The position numbers and the translations under genes were made by a program. From Massilia forsythiae (GTDB lineage Bacteria; Pseudomonadota; Gammaproteobacteria; Burkholderiales; Burkholderiaceae_D), in assembly GCF_012849555.1 (NCBI RefSeq), contig NZ_CP051685.1:868001-932000 (forward strand): DNA of 64,000 nt, written 5' to 3'. How positions within the stretch are numbered: the stretch's first letter is position 1; the number at the start of each line of letters is the position of its first letter. Under the pieces are notes generated by a model. It was not told the DNA's origin, ran no database searches, and was given only the letters and a program-made list of their open reading frames with translations. Shown here piece after piece: positions 52,701 to 60,238 of this stretch.

Positions 52701-53848
52701 TTGGCGTCGACCGCGCGCAGGGAGACCGTGGTGGTCAGGTTCGGCTGGCCCTCGACCGGAGTCTTGATGTGCAGGTTGGGCGCGCCCGAGCCGGCCGCAA
52801 TGCCTTGGGTCAGGTCGATGCCCTTGATGGTGATGACCCCGCCCGCCGTGTCGGCGACGATGCCCTTGCTGATCCAGTGGACGCCGTCGGTGCTGTATTC
52901 GAAGTGCTGGGCGCCTTGCGTCTTGCCGGCGTAGCTGAACCGGACGTCGGCATTGGCGACGTTGGTCACGTTGTCGATGCGGGTATCGCCTTCGCCCTGG
53001 GTCACGCCCTTGAAGGCGAGGTTTACGTAATAGGATGGATAGACCACGTCCACCGCCGCCGGCAGGCCACCGCTGGCGAGGGCGTCCACCACGTCGTGCA
53101 GGGTGGCGTCGGACGGCATCACCTGCAGCACCTTGGCCATGCCGCCGCCGCGCAGCAGCGAATCGAGCGTGGCCGGATTGCCGGCCGCTGCCTTGGCGGT
53201 ATCAGCCAGCGTCTGCGCCAGCGCCGCCGGATCCGCGTTGCCGCGGGCGGTGTCGAACAGGGCGAGCAAGGTGGTGCCGGTAGCGATGGCGTCGACAACG
53301 GCCGGTGTCTTGGTGGCCGTGTCGGCGAACGAGACGGCCGCCTTCACCAGCATATCCATGTCCTTGGCGCCGGTCTCCAGGGTCACCGCGCGTACCAGGA
53401 CGCGCGCCGCCTCCACCGCAGCGTAGCCGGAATAGCTGCTGCCCGAGCTTTGCACCTGGGTAGTAAAGCTATCCATCGCCTGCTTGCGCAGCTCGACCAG
53501 CTGGCCGTCGCTGCCCTGTGCGCCGTTCATGATGGCGATGGCGACGTTGGCCAGGCTGGTCTTGCCGTTGTTCATCACGTCGAGCCAATAGGCGACGCCG
53601 GCGGCATCCGGGGCGCGGTTGAACAGTTGCTGGTAGATGTCGGTAATGCGCGCGCCGGCGTCTTCGCTGCCGAAACGGGCGGTTGCCTCGGCGGAAGTGG
53701 AAAATGCAGTCGAAATGGCGGTCAGGTCGCCGTTGGCCTGCTGGAGCTGGTTCGACCAAAAGGCCAGCCCTGCCGGATCGGCCGGGCGCCCGTAGAAGGC
53801 CAGGTAAAAGGAATTAACGGTGGAATCGTCGCTGGTTTGGGATGTCAT
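49703..53848 (-). CDS. Large secreted repeat protein with DUF4214 domains
   Basis: 1381 residues from ATG 53848 (MTSQTSDDSTVNSFYLAFYG). DUF4214-type modules lie in the first 120 residues (FYLAFYGRPADPAGLAFW, IYQQLFNRAPDAAGVAYWLD). The middle has Ig-like units: VRFSYAGKTQGAQHFEYS, VQFSYAGKDLGIGQHFEYS and VYFTYGAGLDAGDAFEYR. A 1029-bp segment is tandemly duplicated (starts near 52991 and 51962). The C-terminal part has FDSGNDKILLGG, the calcium-type loops DADGNGAISW and MDDNGKIDAGEL. There is no N-terminal signal, so type I secretion is likely, as an adhesin or surface protein. A second Met four residues upstream and others further up lack a good ribosome site. Confidence 0.82.
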   Translation of the reverse strand: MTSQTSDDSTVNSFYLAFYGRPADPAGLAFWSNQLQQANGDLTAISTAFSTSAEATARFGSEDAGARITDIYQQLFNRAPDAAGVAYWLDVMNNGKTSLANVAIAIMNGAQGSDGQLVELRKQAMDSFTTQVQSSGSSYSGYAAVEAARVLVRAVTLETGAKDMDMLVKAAVSFADTATKTPAVVDAIATGTTLLALFDTARGNADPAALAQTLADTAKAAAGNPATLDSLLRGGGMAKVLQVMPSDATLHDVVDALASGGLPAAVDVVYPSYYVNLAFKGVTQGEGDTRIDNVTNVANADVRFSYAGKTQGAQHFEYSTDGVHWISKGIVADTAGGVITIKGIDLTQGIAAGSGAPNLHIKTPVEGQPNLTTTVSLRAVDANGTTSASAEQKIVYDHYAATPHVVLINDTAGAQIGSDYDMVTRDSAYTLDGIEAGATVEFLVDTVTTPMIENTGPNQAAPQMQSLVIPGAKWSAAAPELKEGLNSFSVRQTDAAGNVSKISHVEITLDTKAPAAPVIALVKDSGIAGDGITSDGRVSIGGLDLDSASAWEYSVDGGKNWTFGAVNDGSGKAVLDLTAQGNGVKDVQVRQYDAAGNVGTASNHVGFTLDAAAPAFSLDIAFKGVTQGERDTVVDNVTNVGSVAVQFSYAGKDLGIGQHFEYSLDGVTWSTARLTVSAADHVVTIAGVDLTQGTPLGPKWWLKAPIETQPNLQTTVTLRAADDNGATTTPVSQKIVYDHYAAMPYVVLNNDTAGAALGSVYDMVTSDPGYTVSGVEDGAIVEYLAGDTRSESPKASAAWTREAPLLHEGLNDVAVRQTDAAGNVSFYYHNLITLDTHAPAAPVIAMLTDSGIAGDGITNVGMVSISGLDTTAATAWEYSIDGGKHWSFGDTVGNSGTATLDLSRAGDGHADIQVRQYDAAGNVGAASNTLGATLDTHAPLAPVFDHVQGAKATAPSVTDLSSAAVYFTYGAGLDAGDAFEYRVDGGKWASVTDGAWNGATHTLTIDGIDLGLSDHTVDVRVVDAAGNEGAVASQLIDSTANNVPEKSVVSSVDFDLGSGGIFMNTTPDNIIAAKGAGSQDGAANKATLVLQDMHTGVATVTAANYLDSSAFSVFQGGVHLSSAPALGLYRLGWSDDTFLTDGQSGKGYVAAGSTTFAGGVAGKTLVQGFVIGQTLKAAGGTVDQAGTSLNTAFIDDGQSTTQITSGHSMDLIADNGGTLRIVYNQFVKGAQDLILGFDSGNDKILLGGQAASLVDADGNGAISWAVADKSPYIVTADKEAVEVAVSGPLRISSFESDLGYDARTLNSVLDFGDIQQDHGVLILANDQDHGVLFYYNNMDDNGKIDAGELTVVNVFSGGVIHNADIQLVGVAALPPPSSTNG

Positions 53849-54102
53849 GATCTCTCTCATAGCATTTTCTTTATGGAAAATATTGCCTTGAGGCATGAGT
53901 ATAGCCACCCATGCTTGATTGATCATGAACAATTAACTGTTCGTCTGATAAATGCTACAAAATTCGCCTATTCACTTATCGAATTATAAAATTCCTGCAT
54001 TTTCTGCAAATGTTTTATTCAAAAATTACTTTTGACAGAAAATTCATTATCGGCGTCATGGTGCCGGGCGGCACGCCTTGAGCATGTGCGCCCGGCACAC
54101 GT
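53849..54102. other. AT-rich gap between two minus-strand genes
   Basis: About 250 bp, markedly AT-rich (53870-54055), holding the promoter region of the DUF4214 gene and the trailer of the GH97 gene. No clear hairpin with U-tract or -10/-35 pair could be chosen with confidence. Confidence 0.4.
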
Positions 54103-56187
54103 TCAGCGCTTCGGTGTAAAGCGGATCGCCTGCCCGCCCCCCGGCGCCAGCTTCAATTGCAGGGTATCCTTCGCCGTCACGGTCCTGGTCTCGGTCACCA
54201 GGTCGAAGCGGTGCGCGCTGCGGTAGTCGGCCTGGTCGCCGTCGCGGTAGATTTCGGCCGTGTAGGTCTTGCCGGCGTCGAGGAACCCGAGCGGCAGTGC
54301 CAGGGTGCGCGCCTGGCCGTCGGTGACGGCGCCCAGGTACCAGTCGTCGGATGTGCGGTCCTTGCGCGCGATGGTGGCATATTCTCCCACCTCACCGTTC
54401 AGCACGCGGGTGTCGGCCCAGTCGGTCGGCACGTCGCGGATGAACTTGAAGGCGGCCGGGTATTTCATGTAGTTTTCCGGCAGGTCGGCCGCCATCACGA
54501 TCGGCGAATAGATCACCACGAAGTTGGCCAGCTGCTTGGCCTGGGTGGAGTTGAAGGTCTTGCCCTCGGCGCCGACCAGGCTCAGCACGCCCGGCGTGTA
54601 GTCCATCGGGCCGCTCAGCATACGCGTGAACACCAGCTTGGCCTCGTGGTCGACCGCGTTCACCGGATTGCCCCAGGCGTTGTACTCGACCCCGCGCGCG
54701 CCCTCGCGCGACAGCCAGTTCGGATAGGTGCGGCGCAGGCCGGTGTCCTTGACCGGTTCGTGGGTGTCGACCGCGATGCGGTAGCGCGCCGCTTCCGTCA
54801 CCGCCTTCTGGAAGTGACGCACGCCTTCCTGCGAATCGTAGTTGCCATAATGCGGCGGCTGGCCGGCGGCGCCCGGGAACAGCATGGTGCCGGCTTCGTG
54901 CACGTAGCCGGACTTGACGCTGTCCACGCCCACGCGGGCATACAGTTTATACGCTTCGTCCATCTGCCGTTCGTAGGCGGCGACGTTGGCGCCGGTCTCG
55001 TGGTGGCCGATCAGGCGCACGCCCTTCGACTGCGCGTAGGAGCTCAGCGCCGGCAGGTCGAAGTCCGGATACGATTTGGTGAAGCTGAAGTCGGCGCCGC
55101 CGTGGCCCCAGTTGCTTTCCCAGCCCTGGTTCCAGCCTTCGACCAGCACGCCGCGGAAGCCGTTCTTTGCGGCGAAATCGATGTAGCGTTTGGTGTTGGC
55201 GGTGGTGGCGCCGTGGGTCGGGCCGGCATTCCAGGTGGTCTGCTGCAGGTGCATGCTCCACCACACGCCGACGAATTTCGACGGGTGCACCCAGGACACG
55301 TCGCCCAGCTTGTTCGGCTCGTTCAGGTTCAGGATCAGGTCGGACATGTAGAGGCCGGCCGCGTTATCGGCGATCTGCAGCGTGCGCCATGGCGTGCTGA
55401 AGGCGCCGTGGCGCACCACAGCCGGACCCAGGCTGGACGGCGCCAGCTGCGCGCGCAGCTTCTGCCCTTCCACCTTGCGCACCCACATCGACGCGTAGTC
55501 GACCAGCGCCGCCTCGTGCAGGGCGACGTGGGTACCGTCCTCCAGGCGCAGCGTCAGCGGGGTGTTGGCGGTGCCGATTTCCTTCAACGGCGCCTTGCGC
55601 ACCTCTTCTTCCAGGCCGGGCAGTTCCGCCGCCGGAATCCACCAGGCGGTGGCCGGCTGGGCCACCGCGAATTCGGTCAGCTCGTCGGTAATGGCGACGT
55701 CGCGCAGTTGCGGCTGGTCCGGGAATTCGTAGCGGAAGCCGACGCCGTCGTCATAGATGCGGAATACCACCGCCAGCGCGCGCTTGCCCTGCTCCTTCTG
55801 CTCGAGCTCATTTTGTTCCAGTTCAACGCGCAGCTCGCGGTAATGGTTGCGCACGAAGCGGCGCTCGCCCCACGGCTGTTCCCAGGTGTCGTCATGGTCG
55901 CTGGTGCGCGCCGCGCGCACGCTGAAGCCGCCGTCCAGCTTGTAGGCGTTGGCCAGATTGAACCCGAGACGCGACAGCCCGATCACTTCCTTGCCCTTGC
56001 GCTTGATGTCGTAGCCGAGCTTGCCGGCCGGGTCGATCCGCACTTCGACGTTCAGCACGTTGCCGGGCGAACTGGCGCTGGCCACCACGCTTTGCGCCCA
56101 GGCGCCAGGCGCGGCTATGTAACCGGCCAACAGCATGGCGGCGGAAATGGTGGACAAGGAAAAACGGGAACGCGGCTGGGAGCGCAT
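54103..56187 (-). CDS. Glycoside hydrolase family 97 (SusB-like)
   Basis: 694 residues. A Sec signal (STISAAMLLAGYIAAPGAWA) exports it to the periplasm. Parts are the N-terminal beta-sandwich (NVEVRIDPAGKLGYDIKRKG), the barrel with RGVLVEGWNQGWESNWG and DTHEPVKDTGLRRTYPNWLS holding catalytic glutamates, and a C-terminal beta domain. GH97 enzymes are calcium-dependent alpha-glucosidases or alpha-galactosidases. ATG 56187 (MRSQPRSRF) chosen for the signal; GAGG upstream. A GTAATATTAC palindrome sits 55 bp before the start. Confidence 0.93.
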   Translation of the reverse strand: MRSQPRSRFSLSTISAAMLLAGYIAAPGAWAQSVVASASSPGNVLNVEVRIDPAGKLGYDIKRKGKEVIGLSRLGFNLANAYKLDGGFSVRAARTSDHDDTWEQPWGERRFVRNHYRELRVELEQNELEQKEQGKRALAVVFRIYDDGVGFRYEFPDQPQLRDVAITDELTEFAVAQPATAWWIPAAELPGLEEEVRKAPLKEIGTANTPLTLRLEDGTHVALHEAALVDYASMWVRKVEGQKLRAQLAPSSLGPAVVRHGAFSTPWRTLQIADNAAGLYMSDLILNLNEPNKLGDVSWVHPSKFVGVWWSMHLQQTTWNAGPTHGATTANTKRYIDFAAKNGFRGVLVEGWNQGWESNWGHGGADFSFTKSYPDFDLPALSSYAQSKGVRLIGHHETGANVAAYERQMDEAYKLYARVGVDSVKSGYVHEAGTMLFPGAAGQPPHYGNYDSQEGVRHFQKAVTEAARYRIAVDTHEPVKDTGLRRTYPNWLSREGARGVEYNAWGNPVNAVDHEAKLVFTRMLSGPMDYTPGVLSLVGAEGKTFNSTQAKQLANFVVIYSPIVMAADLPENYMKYPAAFKFIRDVPTDWADTRVLNGEVGEYATIARKDRTSDDWYLGAVTDGQARTLALPLGFLDAGKTYTAEIYRDGDQADYRSAHRFDLVTETRTVTAKDTLQLKLAPGGGQAIRFTPKR

Positions 56188-56241
56188 CGGTGACACCTCG
56201 TTGGGCCGGAGAGCTTGGCAATCCGGCAAGATGGAAGATGT

Positions 56242-56251
56242 GTAATATTAC
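56242..56251. promoter_or_regulatory. GTAATATTAC palindrome upstream of GH97 gene
   Basis: A perfect 10-bp palindrome in the short region between the GH97 start and the pentapeptide gene. LacI-type sugar regulators bind dyads of this style. The right half continues as TACA, but the left does not match it, so the full operator is uncertain. Confidence 0.35.
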
Positions 56252-56311
56252 TACAGTTGTGTCTTCCAACAACGGTAATCGATGCTGCCAGGACACCGTC
56301 CAGGCGACGAT

Positions 56312-56998
56312 TCAAGCGACGTCGAGTCCCATCGCCCGCACCAGCTCGGCCGCCTGGCGCGGCGAGATCGTGGCGCCGGCGAACTGTTTTGCGTTGGACA
56401 GCTTGAGGCCGCCGAGGTCGGCCTCACGCAGATCGGCCTGCTCGAAACGCGTGTCCTTGATATGGGCGCCGCGCAGGCTGCCGCCTTCGAACACGGCTTC
56501 GCGGAAATCGCAGCCGGACAGGTCGGCATCGGCAAAATCCAGCCCCCTCAACGTCGCCTTGCGAAACGACAGGCGGCGCAGGTCGGCGCCGACCAGCAGG
56601 CAGTCCTCGAATGTCAAGCCGAGCTGGCCGGCTTCCTCGAACACCGCACCGGTCAGCTTGCAGCCGCGGAACAGCGCCGACGCCAGTTTGGCGCGCCGCC
56701 AGCTCGCATTGTTCAGGTCGCAGGCTTCGAAGCGGGCGTCGACCAGGTCGGCCGACTCGAAGTCGGCATGGCCGCCGCGGCAGCGCTGCCAGCGCGTGCG
56801 CGCCAGCCGGGCGCAATACAGCGACGCTTCCAGCAGCGTGCAGTTGCGCCAGCAGCTGTCCTGCAGGTCCAGGCGCGACAGGTCGGCGCCTTGGGCGTCG
56901 CATTCCTCGAACACCAGCAGGACGTCTTGCGCCAGCAGGTCTTCGATGCGTTCGCGGGTGAGTCGTTCGCCGCTGACGGTGATGGTTGGGCGGGACAT
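56312..56998 (-). CDS. Pentapeptide repeat protein
   Basis: 228 residues from ATG 56998 (MSRPTITVSGERL). After a short N-terminal region come about 25 tandem A(D/N)LxX pentapeptides: CDAQGADLSRLDLQDSCW, LVDARFEACDLNNASWRR, ADADLSGCDFREAVFEGGSL and TRFEQADLREADLGGL. These fold into a right-handed quadrilateral beta-helix that mimics DNA in Qnr-type gyrase protectors. The loops of Qnr cannot be confirmed here, so function is open. It is 125 bp upstream of the GH97 gene in the same direction. Confidence 0.88.
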   Translation of the reverse strand: MSRPTITVSGERLTRERIEDLLAQDVLLVFEECDAQGADLSRLDLQDSCWRNCTLLEASLYCARLARTRWQRCRGGHADFESADLVDARFEACDLNNASWRRAKLASALFRGCKLTGAVFEEAGQLGLTFEDCLLVGADLRRLSFRKATLRGLDFADADLSGCDFREAVFEGGSLRGAHIKDTRFEQADLREADLGGLKLSNAKQFAGATISPRQAAELVRAMGLDVA

Positions 56999-57182
56999 GG
57001 ATGTGTGACTGTTAAGCGAAGGCCGCCAGCATATCAGGTAGGGGCCATGCGCCATGTCCTCATGCGCGGTCTGCAGTATTGCCCCAGCATCCCGGAGTTT
57101 CAGGCAAGTCCACGCGCAAGCAACGACCTAGAATCCTTTCACCGCGCCGCCATCGCGGCGCATCGACACGAAAGGAATCGAC

Positions 57183-58061
57183 ATGAAGCAAGTCTGGTTG
57201 ATCACCGGCGCCGCGCGCGGCATCGGTGCCCACGTCGCCCACGCCGCGCTGCAAGCCGGCCACAGGGTCGTCGCCAGCGGACGCGACCTGGCGCGCCTGC
57301 GCGACGCCTGGCCGCAAGCCGCCGGCAACCCGGACATCGCGCTATTAGAACTGGACGTCACCAGCGCCGCCCAGGCGGAAGCGGCCGTGCAGGCCGCCAT
57401 CGAACGCTTCGGGCGCGTCGACGTCCTGGTCAACAATGCCGGCTACGGCATGCTCGGCAATTTCGAGGAAATCGACGCAGCCGAAGTCGAGCGCCAGTTC
57501 CACACCAACGTGTTCGGCGTCATGCACATGATGCGCGCGGTATTGCCGGCGATGCGCCGCCAGCGCGCCGGCCACATCTTCAACATCTCCTCGGTCGGCG
57601 GCGCGCTCGGCTTCGGCGGCGCCTCGGTCTACTGCGCCAGCAAGTACGCGGTCGAGGGCTTGTCGGCCTCGGTGGCGCCCGAGATCGCGGGCTTCGGCAT
57701 CCAGCTGACGGTGGTCGAGCCGGGCTTCTTCCGCACCGACTTCCTGGACACCAGTTCGGTCCGCTATGGCGAGGCCACCATCGACGATTACGCCGCCGCC
57801 GGCACGGTACAGGAGACCTACGACGCCTACAACCACCGCCAGGCCGGCGATCCGGCCAGGCTGGGCGCGGCGCTGGTGCGGATCGCCGCCATGCCGGCGC
57901 CGCCGCGCCAGTTCCTGGCCGGCAGCGACGCGATCGCGATGGTGACCGGCGCGCTGCGGGCGCGGCTGGACGAGATCGGCGCGTTCGCCGCGCTGTCGGC
58001 GTCCACCGATGGCGTTTTCGACAAACCCTACGTGGATCAGGGTGGACGGCAACCGGTATGA
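57183..58061 (+). CDS. Short-chain dehydrogenase/reductase
   Basis: 292 residues. Cofactor motif TGAARGIGAHVAHAAL, NNAGYGMLGNFEEID, catalytic Ser in NISSVGGALGFGG and the YxxxK pair in SVYCASKYAVEGLSA. The C-terminal extension beyond the usual 250 residues (EIGAFAALSASTDGVFDKPY) matches the group often called SDR family oxidoreductase of unknown substrate. AAAGGAATCGAC precedes ATG 57183. An AraC regulator gene follows after 9 bp. Confidence 0.92.
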   Translation: MKQVWLITGAARGIGAHVAHAALQAGHRVVASGRDLARLRDAWPQAAGNPDIALLELDVTSAAQAEAAVQAAIERFGRVDVLVNNAGYGMLGNFEEIDAAEVERQFHTNVFGVMHMMRAVLPAMRRQRAGHIFNISSVGGALGFGGASVYCASKYAVEGLSASVAPEIAGFGIQLTVVEPGFFRTDFLDTSSVRYGEATIDDYAAAGTVQETYDAYNHRQAGDPARLGAALVRIAAMPAPPRQFLAGSDAIAMVTGALRARLDEIGAFAALSASTDGVFDKPYVDQGGRQPV

Positions 58062-58070
58062 TGCCATTCG

Positions 58071-58982
58071 ATGAACAATGATCCGATCGTTCCCGGCACG
58101 CCATTGGCGCGCATGGCCGCGCTGCTCGCCCTGCACACGCCGGCGGACGGCAGTTTCGCGCTGGCCCTGCCGGGCGTGCACGCGATCCGCGTGTCACGTC
58201 CGAACGCGGACCTGGTGCATGGGCTGCAGCAAGCCGCACTGTGCATCGTGGCGCAGGGCAGCAAGACGGTCCTGCTGGGCAGCGAAGCGTATACCTACGA
58301 TCCTGCGCGCATGCTGGTGTTCTCGGTCGACCTGCCGGTTGCCGCGCAGGTGCATGAAGCCAGTCCTGTGTGCCCTTACCTGTGCCTGCGGCTGGATCTC
58401 GATCCGCGCCGCATTGCCGAGCTGGTGCTGAAGGTCTATCCCGGCGGGGTGCCACAGGCAACCCCAGGCCGCGCCATCTGGCTGGCGCAGGCCAGCGAAG
58501 CCATCGTCGATGCGGGGGCGCGGCTGTTGGCGGCGCTGGCCGATCCGGTCGATGCCGGTCTGCTGGCGCCGCTCGCCGTCGAGGAAATGCTGGTGCGCCT
58601 GCTGCGCAGCCCGGTCGGCGGGCGCCTGGCGCAGATCGGCCGCGCGGAGTCGAATGTACACCGCATCGCCAGGGCGGTGGCCTGGGTACGCGACCACTAC
58701 ATGCAACCGATCAGGGTCGAGCAGCTGGCCTGCCTCGCCAGCATGAGCGCGTCTTCGCTGCACCAGCATTTCAAGGCGGTGACCTCGATGAGCCCCCTGC
58801 AGTACCAGAAAGTGCTGCGGCTGCAGGAAGCGCGGCGGCTGATGGCGAGCGGCGTTGGCGCCGCCACCGCCGGCGGGCGGGTCGGCTACACCAGCGCCTC
58901 GCAGTTCAGCCGCGAATATGCGCGTCTGTTCGGCAGCGCCCCGACCAGGGACTTGCCGAAACGGCGCGACGTGACGAATTGA
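58071..58982 (+). CDS. AraC family regulator with AraC-type N-terminal cupin
   Basis: 303 residues. N-terminal AraC_N domain: [42 protein letters not shown]-terminal [41 protein letters not shown] over the first helix pair and [26 protein letters not shown] sequence over the second ([21 protein letters not shown]). It probably regulates the SDR gene just before it, or the convergent SDR gene after it. Start ATG 58071 has little ribosome-site support. Confidence 0.9.
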   Translation: MNNDPIVPGTPLARMAALLALHTPADGSFALALPGVHAIRVSRPNADLVHGLQQAALCIVAQGSKTVLLGSEAYTYDPARMLVFSVDLPVAAQVHEASPVCPYLCLRLDLDPRRIAELVLKVYPGGVPQATPGRAIWLAQASEAIVDAGARLLAALADPVDAGLLAPLAVEEMLVRLLRSPVGGRLAQIGRAESNVHRIARAVAWVRDHYMQPIRVEQLACLASMSASSLHQHFKAVTSMSPLQYQKVLRLQEARRLMASGVGAATAGGRVGYTSASQFSREYARLFGSAPTRDLPKRRDVTN

Positions 58983-58986
58983 CTCC

Positions 58987-59727
58987 CTACAGCCGCGCCA
59001 GCCGTCCGCCATCGACCGCCAGCGCGGCGCCGTGGACGAAATTGGCATCCGGCCCGGCCAGGAAGGCGATGGCGGCGGCGATGTCGTCCGGCGTGCCGAC
59101 GTCGGCCTTGTCGATCTTTTCCACGCCCGACTTCACGTTCGGGTTGTCCCACAACATCGGCGTATCGATCGCGCCCGGCACCACGGCATTCACGCGGATG
59201 CCCTTGGGCTTGCCTTCGATCGCCGCCGAGCGCGTCAGCGACAGCAGCGCCGCCTTGGCCGCCGCGTACGGCGCCACCAGCGCCTCGGTTTCCACGGCGT
59301 GCACGCTGGAGACGTTGATCACGGCGCCGCCCTGCCCCATCTTCAAAAAGGCCTGCTTGGTGAAATAAAAGGCGCCCATCAGGTCGACGTCGAGCACTTC
59401 GTACCAGTCTTCCCGGGTCTGCTGCTCGAGCGGCTTGAAGGCCATCAGGCCGGCATTGTTGACGGCGATGTCCCAGCGCCCGAAGCGCGCCAGCGTCGCC
59501 TCGACCGCGGCCTGCACCTGGTCTTCGTGGCCGACGTCGCAGGCGGCGGTGGCGATGCGATCAAGCGGCGCGTCCTTGGCCAATCCGGCCTGGGCGGCAT
59601 CCAACTTGTCCTGGTGCCGTCCGACCAGGGTCACGCTGGCGCCGTCGCGCAGCAGGCGGCGCGCCACGGCCATGCCGATACCGCCCGAGGCGCCGGTGAC
59701 GATGGCGACGCGTCCGTCGAGTTGCAT
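58987..59727 (-). CDS. Short-chain dehydrogenase/reductase, classical type
   Basis: 246 residues. TGASGGIGMAVARRL (cofactor), NNAGLMAFKPLEQQ, NVSSVHAVETEALVAPYAAAK (Ser, Tyr and Lys of the active site) and the C-terminal GPDANFVHGAALAVDGGR. Substrate unknown. AGGAGG precedes ATG 59727, fixing the start. Convergent with the AraC gene, only 4 bp from its stop. Confidence 0.93.
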   Translation of the reverse strand: MQLDGRVAIVTGASGGIGMAVARRLLRDGASVTLVGRHQDKLDAAQAGLAKDAPLDRIATAACDVGHEDQVQAAVEATLARFGRWDIAVNNAGLMAFKPLEQQTREDWYEVLDVDLMGAFYFTKQAFLKMGQGGAVINVSSVHAVETEALVAPYAAAKAALLSLTRSAAIEGKPKGIRVNAVVPGAIDTPMLWDNPNVKSGVEKIDKADVGTPDDIAAAIAFLAGPDANFVHGAALAVDGGRLARL

Positions 59728-59792
59728 GATTCCTCCTGGGGTAACTGGTGGCCGCTGGCGGCAATGTGCGCAATCTACCATGGACGCCGGAA

Positions 59793-60119
59793 CTAGCGCG
59801 TTTCGACCCGGTCGGACGCGTGGGTGGTGCAGCCGCGGTGCACGTTTTCCAGGAAGCGGATCGCCTCGCCCAGGCGGCAGGTGGGCGGCAGCAAGCGTCC
59901 CAGCGCTTCGTTCTCGACCAGCTGGTCGATGCCGTAGGCGATGGCGCGCGAAATGTCGCGCCCGCGCCGGCCGTCGCTGTTGTACAGCGCGTCGTACACG
60001 CCGACGGCTTCCCACAGCGGGACGTAGCCGGGACTGATCGAATCCTCGAACGCGACCGCCGCCGCCGCGTCCTCGTCCTCGGATATCAAGCGAAACACGA
60101 AACTCACGAGCCTCTCCAT
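59793..60119 (-). CDS. Hypothetical protein
   Basis: 108 residues from ATG 60119 (MERLVSFVFRLISEDEDAAA). No family recognised. Predicted mostly helical, acidic N-terminus, Cys/His-bearing end (RFLENVHRGCTTHASDR). A longer in-frame start at 60182 is possible but less likely. It stands between an SDR gene and the berberine-bridge-type gene on the same strand. Confidence 0.6.
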   Translation of the reverse strand: MERLVSFVFRLISEDEDAAAAVAFEDSISPGYVPLWEAVGVYDALYNSDGRRGRDISRAIAYGIDQLVENEALGRLLPPTCRLGEAIRFLENVHRGCTTHASDRVETR

Positions 60120-60238
60120 CGGGCAAACAGGGGGCGCCGATGCTACCACGATGGCGGCGTGCGCGTGGTCCGGTGGCGCCACCGGGGCGCACGGCCATTG
60201 CCGTCACGGCAAAGGCCGGGCGCCGCATTTCCTCGTGT

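Noticed and set aside
49634..53989. 1451-residue plus-strand open frame opposite the DUF4214 gene
   Set aside because: It is the antisense of the repeat protein, has no recognisable domain and arises from GC-rich codon bias; the minus-strand protein has clear repeats and calcium loops.
54157..56193. 678-residue plus-strand frame over the GH97 gene
   Set aside because: Antisense shadow of a full GH97 enzyme.
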